Part shown: one piece after another, positions 11,327 through 22,396 of the stretch | Numbering within the stretch: position 1 is the first letter of the stretch | How the letters are laid out: each line of letters begins with the position of its first letter | Source: Triangularia verruculosa | Taxonomy: Eukaryota > Ascomycota > Sordariomycetes > Sordariales > Podosporaceae | Reading direction: 5' to 3' | DNA length: 64,000 nt | NCBI GenBank assembly: GCA_033296885.1 | Contig: MU863915.1 | Span: forward strand, 186,001-250,000 | Translations under genes and position numbers: made by a program | Notes under the pieces: generated by a model | What the model saw: the letters and a program-made list of their open reading frames with translations, nothing else | The model's database searches: none | What the model was told of the DNA's origin: nothing

Positions 11327-11780
11327 GGTGTTTCGTACCTGTATCGCTGGCAACTCGGACCACCTTCCTACAAAGTATATAAGCCAGGTCACCTAACTAC
11401 CCACCCAATTAGGCCAAGGCTATTTTTAACCACTACACTTAATTGGGCAACGCCTCTAATTTTTTGCACTTCAACCTCGAAGTCCACTACCACAACATAT
11501 AATTAGAAATTAAACCACGACACAACCACATAACTATTTCAAAGGTGGTATGCATAGAAACCTTTTCTACTACTAGATATTACTATTAGGCTTGCATGCA
11601 TTTAAATAGCTCGAGGTGCGACCGAGTCGCAATTGAATGGGTGTAGATGCGTGCGCGCCGGAGTAATTCCTGCAGTCTGATTGGCTAATTAATTGATTGA
11701 ATTGATGGTAGGCCTGTGGGCTGGGTGGCCTGTGCGGGCCTTCAAAGGTGGTCCGAGTTGCCAGCGATCTAACAGAGACC
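11327..11780. mobile_element. MITE-like element with 8-bp target duplication (hAT-like)
   Basis: The 454-bp AT-rich element has imperfect terminal inverted repeats of about 35 bp, sharing an exact core ATCGCTGGCAACTCGGACCA near both ends. It is flanked by the same 8 bp, TGACGTCG, in direct orientation (11319-11326 and 11781-11788). An 8-bp duplication is typical of hAT transposons. There is no coding region, so it is non-autonomous. The TIR tips (GGTGTTTCG versus GGTCTCTGT) match only partly, which leaves some doubt about the exact ends. Confidence 0.7.
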
Positions 11781-11838
11781 TGACGTCGCGAGCCTGTTCA
11801 TGAGGCTGAACTAGTTTTAAAATGAGGTAGGTACAATG

Positions 11839-12155
11839 CTCCAGGGTCACAAACGTTATTTTTCGTGACTTTCCGGGGCGTCAACCAGGGCGATAGCAAG
11901 GGGGTGAGAGCCACTTACGACAGTGTCACGCGCAGTCACTCTGCTAGTAATTTCTATGAGGATATACTTCGCGAAGTATTTCCACCGCCTTTAACGCTTA
12001 GGCCATTATCCCTCTAATAAGTAACGACACCTAGCCTCGGCTAGCCTCATAAAATACTGGCCAATTTCCGGCTTTCAAGCCTGGTTTTATTGGGAGCCTC
12101 CCCCCCTTGTTGGGTGGCCTTGGCAGGTAACCAACTAACGTTTGTGATCCTGGAG
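11839..12155. mobile_element. MITE-like inverted-repeat element (about 317 bp)
   Basis: The 20-bp ends CTCCAGGGTCACAAACGTTA and, inverted, CTCCAGGATCACAAACGTTA differ at one position (G/A). The interior is non-coding. No convincing target duplication was found, so the exact boundaries are uncertain. Confidence 0.55.
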
Positions 12156-12739
12156 GGTTGTATATCAAAATCAACTCACAGTGCGAAGTCATGCAACAAT
12201 ATGTTGATCAATTGTTGCATTGATTACCTAGGTACCTACTGATACGGGCTTACCACTGAAGGCAGGTGTAGGACTCAATAAGTGAATTGAATTGTCAGAT
12301 GAAGAAGAGAGGAAAATAGAGGAAGAGAAATCCATCGCCCAGAGGTCTAAATAGGTAGGTACCCATCCAGTTGACCGGAATCCCCCATTTAAACCAACGG
12401 AGTCCCGTATGCCCTAGCAAGCCCCCGAAGCCTCCCCCGAAGCCTACCTAGGGTAGTCCCCTGACTCACCAACCCTAAAGCGGATACCATTCCAGATATC
12501 TAGGGAGGTACTTTGTCTCCCTCACCTTAGTACCTATCCCTCGAGAAAGAAATGAACCTTTAAAGACAAGCCTCGGCAGCTGAGCCCGACGATCGCAGCT
12601 AAATCCAACTCACAATCTCTATGTTACACAGAAGCGGGGGCTGCACTGGAAGATATTGTTTCGGAAGACCCCAATTCGCTCGCATCTCCAGGGCAAGTCA
12701 GCTCAAAACCACCATCACAGTGTCGAATCCACGGCTAGC
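12156..12739. other. Upstream region of the amidase gene
   Basis: No gene seen. It contains several GGTACCTAC/GTAGGTACC-type runs and a CCTCCCCCGAAG near-duplication at about 12420-12450. The amidase promoter should lie here. Confidence 0.4.
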
Positions 12740-14390
12740 ATGTACGCAGCGAATGCGCTCCATCTTTTGAGTGCTAGCGAAGTCATTGTCTTGCTGACAA
12801 ACAACAACATCACGGTGGAGGAGTACGCAAGCGCCTTGCTGGCCCGTATCAAAGAGCATGATGACATTGTGAAAGCTTGGACACACCTCAGTAACACATG
12901 GATGGTCCCTTTTTGCTATGTACCTTGCTAACCAGACGGTTTTCCCAGATCCCGAGGCCGTACTGGCGCAAGCAAAGGCCCTCGACAAAATACCCGATGA
13001 CAAGCGAGGGCCATTGCATGGCATCCCGGTGGGGATCAAGGACGTGATCAGTACCAAAGACATGCCCACCGAGTTTGGCTCACCGTTGTACAAGAACCAT
13101 CAACCAGGTTTTGATTCCTCGATCGTTGCAATTCTACGAGCGGCCGGAGCTCTGATAATGGGCAAGACCACAACAACCCAGTTCAGTGTGACAAATTCCG
13201 GACCCGAGACTACAAACCCCCATGACCCAAATCGAACACCCGGTGGGTCGTCTTGCGGTTCTGCTGCGGCGGTAGCTGACTATCAAGTCCCTCTCACCCT
13301 TGGAGCTCAAACTGGCGGAAGCTTGATCCGACCTGCATCGTTCACCGGAGTCTTTGCCATGAAGCCGACCCACAATGCAGTCTCTACAGAAGGCCTAAAA
13401 ACGGTTTCTCCCACCTTCGACACAATCGGCTTCATGGCCCGTAGCATAGAGGACCTTCAACTAGTCGCCAATGTGCTTGGGATTTGTGACGACGAGGCTC
13501 CCAAGGAGACACCATCTCTTGCCAGCATCTCGGTGGCCCTGGTCAGGAGCCCTATGTGGCATCGTGCAGGGCCAGGTACTGTGGCGGCAATCGATAAAGC
13601 AATCAGCATTCTCGTGGAGACTGGAGTCAGGGTTGAAGAGGTGTTCTTTCCAGACGAATTTGGAAATGAGGAGGCTGTCAGGCGCAAGCAGAAGGTCATA
13701 ATGGAGGGCGAGGCGAAAGTAACATTTCTGAAGGAATATCGAATGGACAAAACGCAGTTGGCTGCTCAGATCTGCAGCCTCGTTGAGAACCCATCGGGGT
13801 TAACCCAACGCGAACAAGTGCAGGCGCTTGACGCATTTGCAGATATGCGGGCCATTGCTGACAGGATAGCAGCTAGTTACTCGGTTATTCTCACCCCGAG
13901 TGCGGTAGATGAGGCACCGCTCGGCCTTGACGATATGGGCAGCGCCGCATTCAATACACTTTGGACTGTAAGAGCTTCAATACCTCCCCAAATGCTACCT
14001 TGTAAGTGAGTACTGTACCTTTGCACTTGCCTACTAACACACGTCCTTCAGGGACTCCATATGCCTCTCGTCACAGTGCCTGCATTCGTGGGGGCCAATG
14101 GCATGCCCATTGGGGTCTCTCTCGTCGCAGGGAGATTCGGTGACCAACATCTATTATCAGTCGCTACCGTCCTCAGTGAACCTTTGATGGCCCACGGAGG
14201 TTGGGGAGAAAAGACAAATGCGACACCTTTGCGAACGGCCATGGAAGACCCACTTGAAAGCTCAAATCCCGGCACCTTACCGGTACTTAACAAGTTAAAG
14301 ATATTAAACTTTAAAAGGATTGGTGCGAAGCTTCGTCTTCGGACACACGAGATCAAGAAGAAGATTATATGTTTGGCAAAGGGAGTTTGA
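12740..14390 (+). CDS. Amidase-signature family hydrolase
   Basis: Probable amide hydrolase of the amidase signature family. Exons 12740-12890, 12949-13967 and 14052-14390 join in frame to 502 residues with introns of 58 and 84 bp. The Ser-cisSer-Lys machinery is visible: Lys in GIPVGIKDVI, the cis-Ser in PGGSSCGSAAAVAD, and the nucleophile in QTGGSLIRPASFTG. The last exon gives GLHMPLVTVPAFVGANGMPIGVSLVAGRF in two consecutive parts, matching the family C terminus. The start is the first ATG in the frame (MYAANALHLLSASEV). Open sequence continues upstream but without an ATG. It is intact despite lying between transposon-rich stretches. The substrate cannot be inferred. Confidence 0.88.
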
Positions 14391-15538
14391 GGGTCAGGAG
14401 GAAGGTACTGTAACAAACACTTCGCGTTTGAGATCGGGATAAGGAAGGTCGACGATATGGGACTTCAAGGGACTTAGAAAAAGACTTCAGCAGGAAGACC
14501 TCTTGCGGAGGAGGGTGCCCACTTACGGTAGAGAGCTTGGCGTACAGGTTTCATGGGTAGATAGAATGCTCTGGGATATCAATATGGTCCTGTACGCTCT
14601 TTTAAACCATTTCGTTTGTTCAGTTGATATCTATTGACAGTCTAATATAGGTACGTACCTATGCTTCAAGGTAACTGCGTGGGTTCCAAACTCACCTGTG
14701 TCACAGCTTGGCAGTGAAGGACTGGATGCGGGGTAAGAAGTGAGGCTGCTGCCAATGGGAAGAGAGCAGCGACACGTAAACGGCAAGTGGGGCACTTGGG
14801 GCAAGCTTACACCTCACATATATTGCAGGGGTCCCTATATTGCAGTCCTGTAGGCCTACGGTTAGGAACTTTCTTCTTTCTTCTTCATCTCAAGATTACT
14901 TTGGTAGACTGGAATACGATGTTGGCCTTGGCTTATTTGAACCACTCCATCGTGACAACCTGTAAACTATCATTAAAGGGTTCTTATTATCTGGTATCTT
15001 GGATAGGTAGGTAAGGTACCTTGCTCTTCGTGCTATCTTTCAAGGTCGTTTAAGAGGCATCGTATAATTCTTACTTACCTCCTGCGTTTGCAGGGTTCCC
15101 AAAATCAATTCAAACGCATCTTACATCTTGTTGAGAACATTTCCTTTCTTTTTAAGACCTTTGCTATCTTCGAACCTCAGGTACCCACCTATACTTACAT
15201 AACATCAATGGATATGTATCTGTAAATAAAAGACCATAATTATAAGAGTATTACAGCAAGAGGTACAAGCAGCTTGTTAGCAGTGAGATACCGTATCTAT
15301 GAATCCTTGGCCCTCTCCATCTAACCGGGCGACTCCCTACCTGCCTACCGAGAAACATATCCAGATCCCACCTGTGACCTCCCTTTCAGTCTACTAGATA
15401 CGGCTCGGCCTCTTTCACCTACTCTGATCCAGTCAGGCCCCTGGCTCCATCCAACTGATCATATCAGTCTACCTACCTATCTATTGTTTAAGTAGGCCGG
15501 AGTCAACGTGGCCGTTGTGTTAAGTCTCTAACGGTTAC
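14391..15538. other. Gene-free stretch with a truncated LTR copy
   Basis: Apart from the LTR fragment at about 14545-14694, no supported feature is seen. The rest is AT-rich with GTAGGTAC-type runs. Confidence 0.4.
14545..14694 (+). mobile_element. Truncated LTR copy 3
   Basis: It shares with the LTRs at 4427 and 8757 the sequence GAATGCTCTGG..ATA, the GTACGCTC block, TTTGTTCAGT and the end GCGTGGGTTCCAAACTCA. The 5' TGTGGAG end is missing or too diverged to place, so the left boundary is approximate. Confidence 0.6.
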
Positions 15539-15667
15539 TGTCACGGCGAGCAGGACCACTGCTCCGAACCCACTGTGTTGCAAAAAAGCTACAAGTGAGC
15601 AATGCTGCAAGCATTGCTCGCTCCAGTGGTATATATATGGTGGCGGCACTCCGCCAGTGCCATCACA
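15539..15667 (-). mobile_element. Mini TG...CA element, copy C (129 bp)
   Basis: On the minus strand it runs TGTGATGGCACTGG ... CTCGCCGTGACA and is flanked by GTTAC on both sides (15534-15538, 15668-15672). It is the best preserved copy. It carries hairpin-forming pairs TGGCGG/CCGCCA and GAGCAATGC/GCATTGCTC around a TATATATA core. Confidence 0.85.
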
Positions 15668-15965
15668 GTTACGTGCAATGCCCCTGAGACCCCTGACAGT
15701 CCCAACCTACCCCCGAGGACTGCAATGGTGACGGTGAACCCAGACATTTCAAAACAGGTACCTAATATAAGGTAATCTGAGCTTGATCTCAGTTTCTGGA
15801 AGAAAAGTAATCGGTGTGTTAAAGGCATCTTATGATTCAAGATCAAACGTTAGTGTCTTATGAATCTCTTTTGGTTTAAGCCCCCTGAATGTAAGATAAC
15901 TATAGATGTGCCCTTGCTGCATAGGTATACATGGATGCTAAAAATAAAAAGTTTAAACTAGAATG

Positions 15966-18900
15966 CTATGACCGTTCCGCAGATATAACCGAAAGTGCTC
16001 CAGAGGAATGTCCCATCACAATAGTGCCCCCGTAAGCAGCCACTGTAGTGGCGTGGTAGTCCTCGGGAAGCCAAACAAAGTTTTCCAGATTGTGCTTCAC
16101 CCAGTCTTGCGCCACAAAGAGAGTGTGGCTTGCGCTTGGGCATGTTAACGGAAGAAATGAGTGTGGGGTAGGTGAGTGTGTGGTAGGAAAAGAAAGCCTG
16201 TCCAATGTTCCCCTATCAGTCTGAATGTATCTACCATCATTAGAAAACGATACCCTGCGAATCCCGACACCTGTCGCAAACGAGCCCGTCAATAATTGGG
16301 TCTGTCGGTCCCAAAGTTCAACCACTCCATTCTCCGAGGCAAATGATACAAAGACATCGTCGGGCGAGAAAGAGGCCGATGTTGTTGCAACTCCAGCCTT
16401 GGCGATGTCGACACTAGTCCCTTCCCGCCAGTTCCATATGCGGACTGTGGCATCCTCCGAGGAAGACACTAGCAGGTCACAATTCTGGTATGAAAACCGA
16501 ATCGAGTTCACACCGGCGGTGTGACCAGTGAGTGTTATGCAACGTGTATGCGTCTCAACGTCCCAGATGATGATCGTGGCGTCGGTTGAACATGTCGAAA
16601 GGTACCGACCGTCGGCAGAGAAAACAGTATCTGTCACCTCACCGTCATGTCCGTTCAGGACAGCAAGACTGGCTCCAGTTTCTGGATTCCAGAGCCTAGC
16701 CGTCGCATCGGCCGAGCATGAAGCCAGGTGCTTGCCGTCCGGCGAGAAGACCACATGCAAAACATTACCCAAGTGTCCTGACAGAGTATGAAGATTTGAT
16801 CCATCTTCCATGTCCCATACCCTGAGGCTCATATCAGCCGAGGCAGATGCAATGAGGCTACTGCCCGGCGAAAATACCACATCATTGATGCGGGACGAGT
16901 GTCCACTGAGCACAAGCCTGTTGTCCCCGTTACTGTCCCAGAGCTTGAGAATACCGTCTTGGGAGCCAGTGGCGATGAAATGACCCTGTGGTGAAAAGCC
17001 AACGAATGTAACAGGGGTGGAATGTCCCTTTTTATCGTTGCTCGCGATGGTGGCGTTGGACGTGAAACAGTTATTGTCATCAGGCATCCCTCCCAGAGAC
17101 CCAGAGTTGATATCGAGCACTGAATCGAAGTCCTCAAGTTCCCCATGTAAGGAAAAGTCCTTCGCGTCCCAGAGTAAGACATCATCATTGAAAGAGCCAG
17201 ATGCAAGGAGGTTCCCGGTAGGTGAAAATACAACCGCGTTGACACCACTTCTGTGGCCGGTGAGTATGTGCACCGATGTGCCAGTGATCGCATCCCAAAC
17301 GCGGACTGTCATATCCTCAGAGCCAGAAACAATCAGCCTAGAATCCAATGAATATGTCGCAGCCGTGACTTTCTTTGTATGTCCGTTCATCGAAATCAGC
17401 TCTGTTCCGGCAGCCGTGTCCCATACTTTGATTGTCATGTCATCAGACCCAGATACCAAACGCCTCCCGTCTGGCGAGAACCTAACGGAGTTGACACACC
17501 CCAAATGACCATCGAGTATCATGCGCAGCTCTTCCAAGTCATTCGAGACACTCCAGAGTCGTATCATCTGGTCAACCGATCCCGTTGCAATCAGTGACCC
17601 GTCCGGGGAAAAAGCAGCCGTATTGACACAGCTGGACTGATTGTTGACCCTCTCGAGTTCAGCTCCCGTAGCGACGTCCCACAATGCGACGGTCTCGTCC
17701 ATAGACCCGGAGGCAAGCACCTTGCCATTTGGGGAAAAGGCCACAGAGTTGACCCAGCGGGAATGAGCCTTCAGAGAATAACGAAGTGCCCTGGTCTTCA
17801 AGTCCCAAACCATGACTGTGAAATCATCTGATCCCGCGGCGATCAGAGTGCCATCCGGAGAGATAGCAACAGAGCTGACCTTGTCGGTCGGTCCCTCGAA
17901 CTTCCAAAGCGCAGCCCCGGACGCAACATTCCACAGTCTTGCTATCTCTGTGTTGGAGCCTGAAGCTATCTGCTTCCCATCTGGGGTGAATGCGAGATCA
18001 TTGACAAAGTTAAACTCGTCTTTGACTCTGGGAGTATCGGCCGGAGTCACGCAGACTTTTTTGATCGATGGATGAATTTGGCTTCTGAAATGGTCCTTGA
18101 GTCTATTGGTGGGCCGGACGAAGGTAAGAGCTGCGCAGTAGATTTGAAGTGGCGCATGCTTGATGACGTTTTGGAATGCGAATAGAAGCCGCCTTGCGTC
18201 TTTCACGAAAGGCAACTGGCGCTGGTTCATAGAAGGCTATGTCCCCCTTTCTTAGCATATGGTGCTCCATGAATAGACCTTACCACCACCTGAAGTGGTT
18301 AGAAGTAGGTACCTAGGCAACTAGGAGAATATAACGTACCTCGAGAATAGAATTATATAGCCGTATTATGGCACCCATTTCCGAGCTCTTTCCCATAAGA
18401 CAAATGGCCTCCACCCAATGAAGAAAATGCTTCTGAAAGAAAGCATGGACTTCATCGTCATCAGACAGTACTAGCCCGCTCTGCTGATAGTGTTGAACCC
18501 AGTAAAGGCACGCATATTGTAGTTCGTCGGGAATACGTTCCTCAATCCTCCGGGGCGCAATATCCTTCAACTGTGTACCAGGCGAGCCAAGGCCACAGAT
18601 GTCCCTTTTCAGGCCCCTTGACATAATCCGCAGACAGCCTTTGGCAAGCCCTTGATGGGCCTCTCGTTCATGGACAGAAAATTCCAACTCGCTGCACCGG
18701 CTTTTGTCGAGCAGGAAATCACGAAATGTGGGATGGTGAAGACGTATGGGCCGGGATGGTTGGCTGGGTATCTGGAATATCGTATGAAGGTCGGCCAGTG
18801 TCTCTTTGATATCACTGAGAGGCATATTAAGCAGGTTTGATAGCGCCACCATGGAAAGAGGGGAAGAAAGAACAACAATGCTCCCGAGTACTTCCCTTAG

Positions 18901-20670
18901 GATGTCGTACACTTCTTGTTTCTCCTGCTTGTTGTAGTCCTGACTAACCGAGTCTCGAATCACTGCTGTGTATATCTGGTCTAATTGTTTCTCGGGGCCT
19001 GCACCAGAGCGATGGCCGTTGATCAGCAGAGTCACTCTTCTCGCAGTAAGCCGTCTGCCCTCGCGAATGAAACGACAAGCTGTTGAGGCCCAGATGAACA
19101 GACCGCAGGAAATCTCGACGAGACGAGCTATGATGTGCTTGCCGGGCCAGTCTTTGTCAAGGTCACGTTCCTCTCGGATAGCTTCGAAATGACTTTCGAA
19201 GTACAAGCTAAGATCTCGGTTGACTATGTCGGTCGAAATCTCGTGAAGGACAAATATTTCGCGCTCTGCATCTGGGATCTTTCCAAGACTATGCCGGATG
19301 GCAATCTCTGGTCTACTGGTGAGGAAGATCCGCAATCGAAACTTGCTGAGGGAACGAGCAGTAGCAAAAACCCTTAGGAGCACGCGAATGTCTCTCTCGC
19401 TCTCGCACTCGTCCAAGGCATCTGCTACGAGCACGATGGCCGACGGGCACGACTGTTTATGTAGTTTGGAGAGCGGACCAATGATGAGCTGATCCCACTG
19501 ATCCCGGAAAGAGTGTTCGGCTATGCTTTTTTGCCGCATGATGGCCTCGTAAATATGTCGTTTGGTGGACGGCAACCTGGTCGCCAACTGCAGCGCCAGG
19601 GTGGTGATAAACTTGGTGGCGTTACTGAGATCACCACCCCCTTTGGAGAAGAAAAAGCTTGCCCCCAAAATTCCCTTCTTGTGGCAAGTTCGGGCAACCG
19701 TGCGAGCAACAGTTGACTTTCCCGTGCCTGCTATTCCACTAAGCCAATAGATGCATTTGTCATCATCGCTGTCCACCCATTGTTCGATCTCCTGGAGAAG
19801 CCCAGATCGTGTATTGGGGAGGCATGTTGGCTCATGTTGGTTATTAAACGAGTTGAAGGCTGCCTCGGAGGCGAAAGGAACAGTGGCAAGCGTTTCGTCC
19901 ATTGCTGCAGTCTTGGCGTACCTTTTATCTATCTTCCCTCGTAATCGTGTGAACGCATAGTCCCCTTCTCCGTACATGAGTGGCATAAAGACGTTGAAGA
20001 TACCCAGTAGACAATATGCCTGGTCTTCCTTCCGTGTGGTCTCCCTGTTTTCAGCCCATGAAAGTCTTTCGGCAACGCTGAAGTCAGTGAGACTCTCTCC
20101 ACGTAGAGCCTGGTAGGGGATGCCAGTGACTTCATGGAGGCACTTTTCCAGCGTTGTCTTGTCCCCAAGTCGAATGCCCTCGCATGAAAAGAACTCGACG
20201 GATGGCGGCGCAAGCAGCTCTTGAAGCGTCCAGCCTCTCCTGAACCATCTGCTGCGGCGTAATGCTATTTCCCACGGTCGTGGGTCGGAATCGCCAGCTT
20301 CTTGGTTGCCAGGAACAAACGAGACGTCTGCGAGGTACACATAGCATCGAGCTGAGGTGCGGTACCACGTAAACATGGACGTTATCGCTTCCTGGAGATC
20401 GGCGCTGCTCTGTTTGTTGATGCAGCATGTATCGACCCAGAAATGTTTCAGGCCATCCTTAGCCGCTTGATCCGCGCAAAACTGGATCTTGGCATAGCCT
20501 GCCTCCTTCTTCTGGGCTGTAGCACCAGACGACAGGTCCTGGAATGTGACCTCCTTCTCATTGTCAAGGAGCCAAGTGTGTGACAGTATGGCATAAGGGG
20601 GTAACTGGTTGTCCGGTAGGTTGCTGGTTAACCTGAATCCACCCTGGCGGTCTCGCTCAAGAAGCCACAT
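15966..20670 (-). CDS. HET-NACHT-WD40 receptor (HNWD / HET-E type STAND NLR)
   Basis: Intracellular STAND receptor of the class that controls heterokaryon incompatibility in Podospora (het-d, het-e). Two exons, 20670-18340 and 18236-15966, join in phase 0 to 1533 residues across a 103-bp intron. The first reads EVRYI then stop if unspliced, and the splice restores the usual linker ending in NVIKHAPLQIYCAAL. The HET domain covers about residues 25-155 (YAILSHTW, FWVDTCCINKQ, RGWTLQELLAP). The NACHT P-loop GIAGTGKST is at 312-320, and the Walker B VLVADALDEC at about 413-422. The C-terminal 670 residues hold about 13-14 WD40 blades (SPDG..ASGS..TVRVWD pattern), with one long insert near the seventh, enough for two propellers. 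The blades are divergent rather than near-identical. All domains look intact. Confidence 0.92.
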
Positions 20671-21418
20671 CTCGCGGCTGGTTGAATGGTGTAGAGTCGC
20701 TTGTCAAAGATAAAATTAACTTGGTAGAGGACAGGGCAAAGTGTGTGTGTGTGTGTGTGTCGCGATGAGAAACGCAAAACAGGTATACGGACCGCGATCT
20801 GGGACAGAGTTGGGAAAAACATATCGCTTCTGTGTTTCAGGAGGGGTAAGTAGAAGGTTGAGACTCATCCACTCGATTAGCGAGCCCGGCCTGTCTTGCC
20901 AGCTGATAGTTCTGTTACCAGTGTCAAGTCGATAAGGCTCACGGTTCCTGGCCAATTACCTAGAGTCCCGTGCCCATTTCTTTGCTACCTTATACCCTAA
21001 TTGTGTGCCCGGTGGCTGCAAGACCCCGCACCAAAGTGCGGATTCCGTCTTCTTTTGGGGAGACAGGAGGACAAGGCGACCAATTGCCAGGTTTGGAGAT
21101 GCAACACAGGCCAAAGCATGGCGGGCGCGATTTCGGTCGGTGCCCGACGATGTGCTTGTGCCAGGAAGGGCTGTCCTCGAACACTTTTCACCAATTGATA
21201 GGGTCACATTGCATGCACATACGCATACGACTGTTCCAATACCGTGGGGAAAATGTCGCAGAAGCACAGCAGATTGACACACGGCCGTTAGGTCTAAGTA
21301 CGGCACGATACTGCGCCAAAGACTGGCAGCTGGCACTGAAACCTTGCCTGACAACAATACCAACCGAGGGCCTGATGATGTGGGTGTGTACCTAGGTGAG
21401 CCGTCCCACATGACTCAG

Positions 21419-21808
21419 TGTGGAGAAAAATGGTATCACAGATATCGTGGCAAGGCTCGTTGAAGCAGCTTAGGGCAGTTGGGAGCGGATAGAGCAATTC
21501 ATCATCAGAGAGGTATTCAGGCGTTACATGCAGGCCAAGGAGCAGGTGTTCAGGAAACTTGGCAAACAGCTTGCAGGTAGGAAGATAGGCAGGTAGGTAG
21601 ATAGACAGGTGGGTGGAATGCTCTACGGGCATAAACACAGTATGTCATATACGCTCGTTTGGAAGGTTTTCTTCTGCTCGGTCAATATCAACAGTTCAAT
21701 ATACCTGTGTGGAGAGATATACCCCTTGCCTTAGCCTGGAGCTAAGGATGTCCTTTTGGTACAACAACCTGTATGCATCAATATAACTTCGTGGGGTCCA
21801 AACTCCAA
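21419..21808 (+). mobile_element. LTR copy 4 with a nested 59-bp insertion
   Basis: It starts TGTGGAGAAAAATGG and shares with the other copies ATATCGTGGCAAGGCTCG, GTGGAATGCTCT, the TACGCTCGTTTG block and the GTGGGGTCCAAACTCC end. The left flank CTCAG has no matching right flank, so no target duplication is visible and the right end is approximate. It shows the unoccupied AGGCC site that copy 2 has filled with a mini element. Confidence 0.7.
21708..21766 (+). mobile_element. 59-bp TG...CA insertion inside LTR copy 4
   Basis: It starts TGTGGAGAGATATACC, ends GGTACAACA and is flanked by ACCTG on both sides (21703-21707, 21767-21771). The interior is a perfect 7-bp hairpin CCTTAGC/GCTAAGG. It interrupts LTR sequence that is continuous in copies 1 and 2. 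Its tiny size with integrase-type ends is unusual. Confidence 0.65.
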
Positions 21809-22396
21809 AAAGACATGACCAATAGGTAGTTCCTAGTATCAACTGTAGGTGAGCTCCTACTGAATAGGTATACTTCATCCGAGTTTAGAATACCATCATT
21901 TGTCTGCGTTTAAGTTTAGTACTATCCGAGCCGATAGCCAAAGCATCTAGGTAAGCTTAACCCCTACTTTTCAGCGACTCAATCTCAGCTTTCTAATTTA
22001 ATCTTAGTTCATTTACGACCAAGTCTGTTGTAAGTAAGGTGTCTAGAGATGACTGATGCAATTCGATAGAGCTCAGAATACTCTACTTACGTATGTTAGG
22101 TAACCTCGTGGTTACCGAATAAGTGACACCCATTGCTGGTGGTTTGCAGTCTCCATTTATTTGTTGTTGAAGATGCATGCGCACTGCACAGCCCAGGTCG
22201 ATTGACGCAAAAAAACAACAGCCAATCGTAGGTGTCTACCTCAGGTAGGTAGCTTTGGTTGGCACAAAGCCGCTAAATCCCGTTCCCCGCCCATTCCTTT
22301 GCCAACTTGCCTTATTGCCTAGTACATTCTCCTCCTTACCCAGGTACAATCCTCTACATCACGGCCTATGCCTCACTTGTCAAGCACCACGCCAAC

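Larger units (their letters stand above)
20671..22396. other. Intergenic with GT microsatellite and LTR copy 4
   Basis: Between the HNWD gene and the kinase-like gene. It contains a (GT)n run of about 10 units at 20740-20760 and the LTR at 21419-21808. Several overlapping open frames at 20950-21400 on both strands reflect base composition; none is recognisable. Confidence 0.45.

Noticed and set aside
15966..18230. Separate WD40-only gene starting at MNQRQLPF
   Set aside because: The upstream HET-NACHT frame and this frame are joined by a phase 0 GT-AG intron that restores the usual HNWD linker, so they are one gene.
20950..21411. Cluster of 60-150 codon frames on both strands
   Set aside because: Mutually overlapping on both strands, which is a base-composition effect. 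None resembles a protein family.
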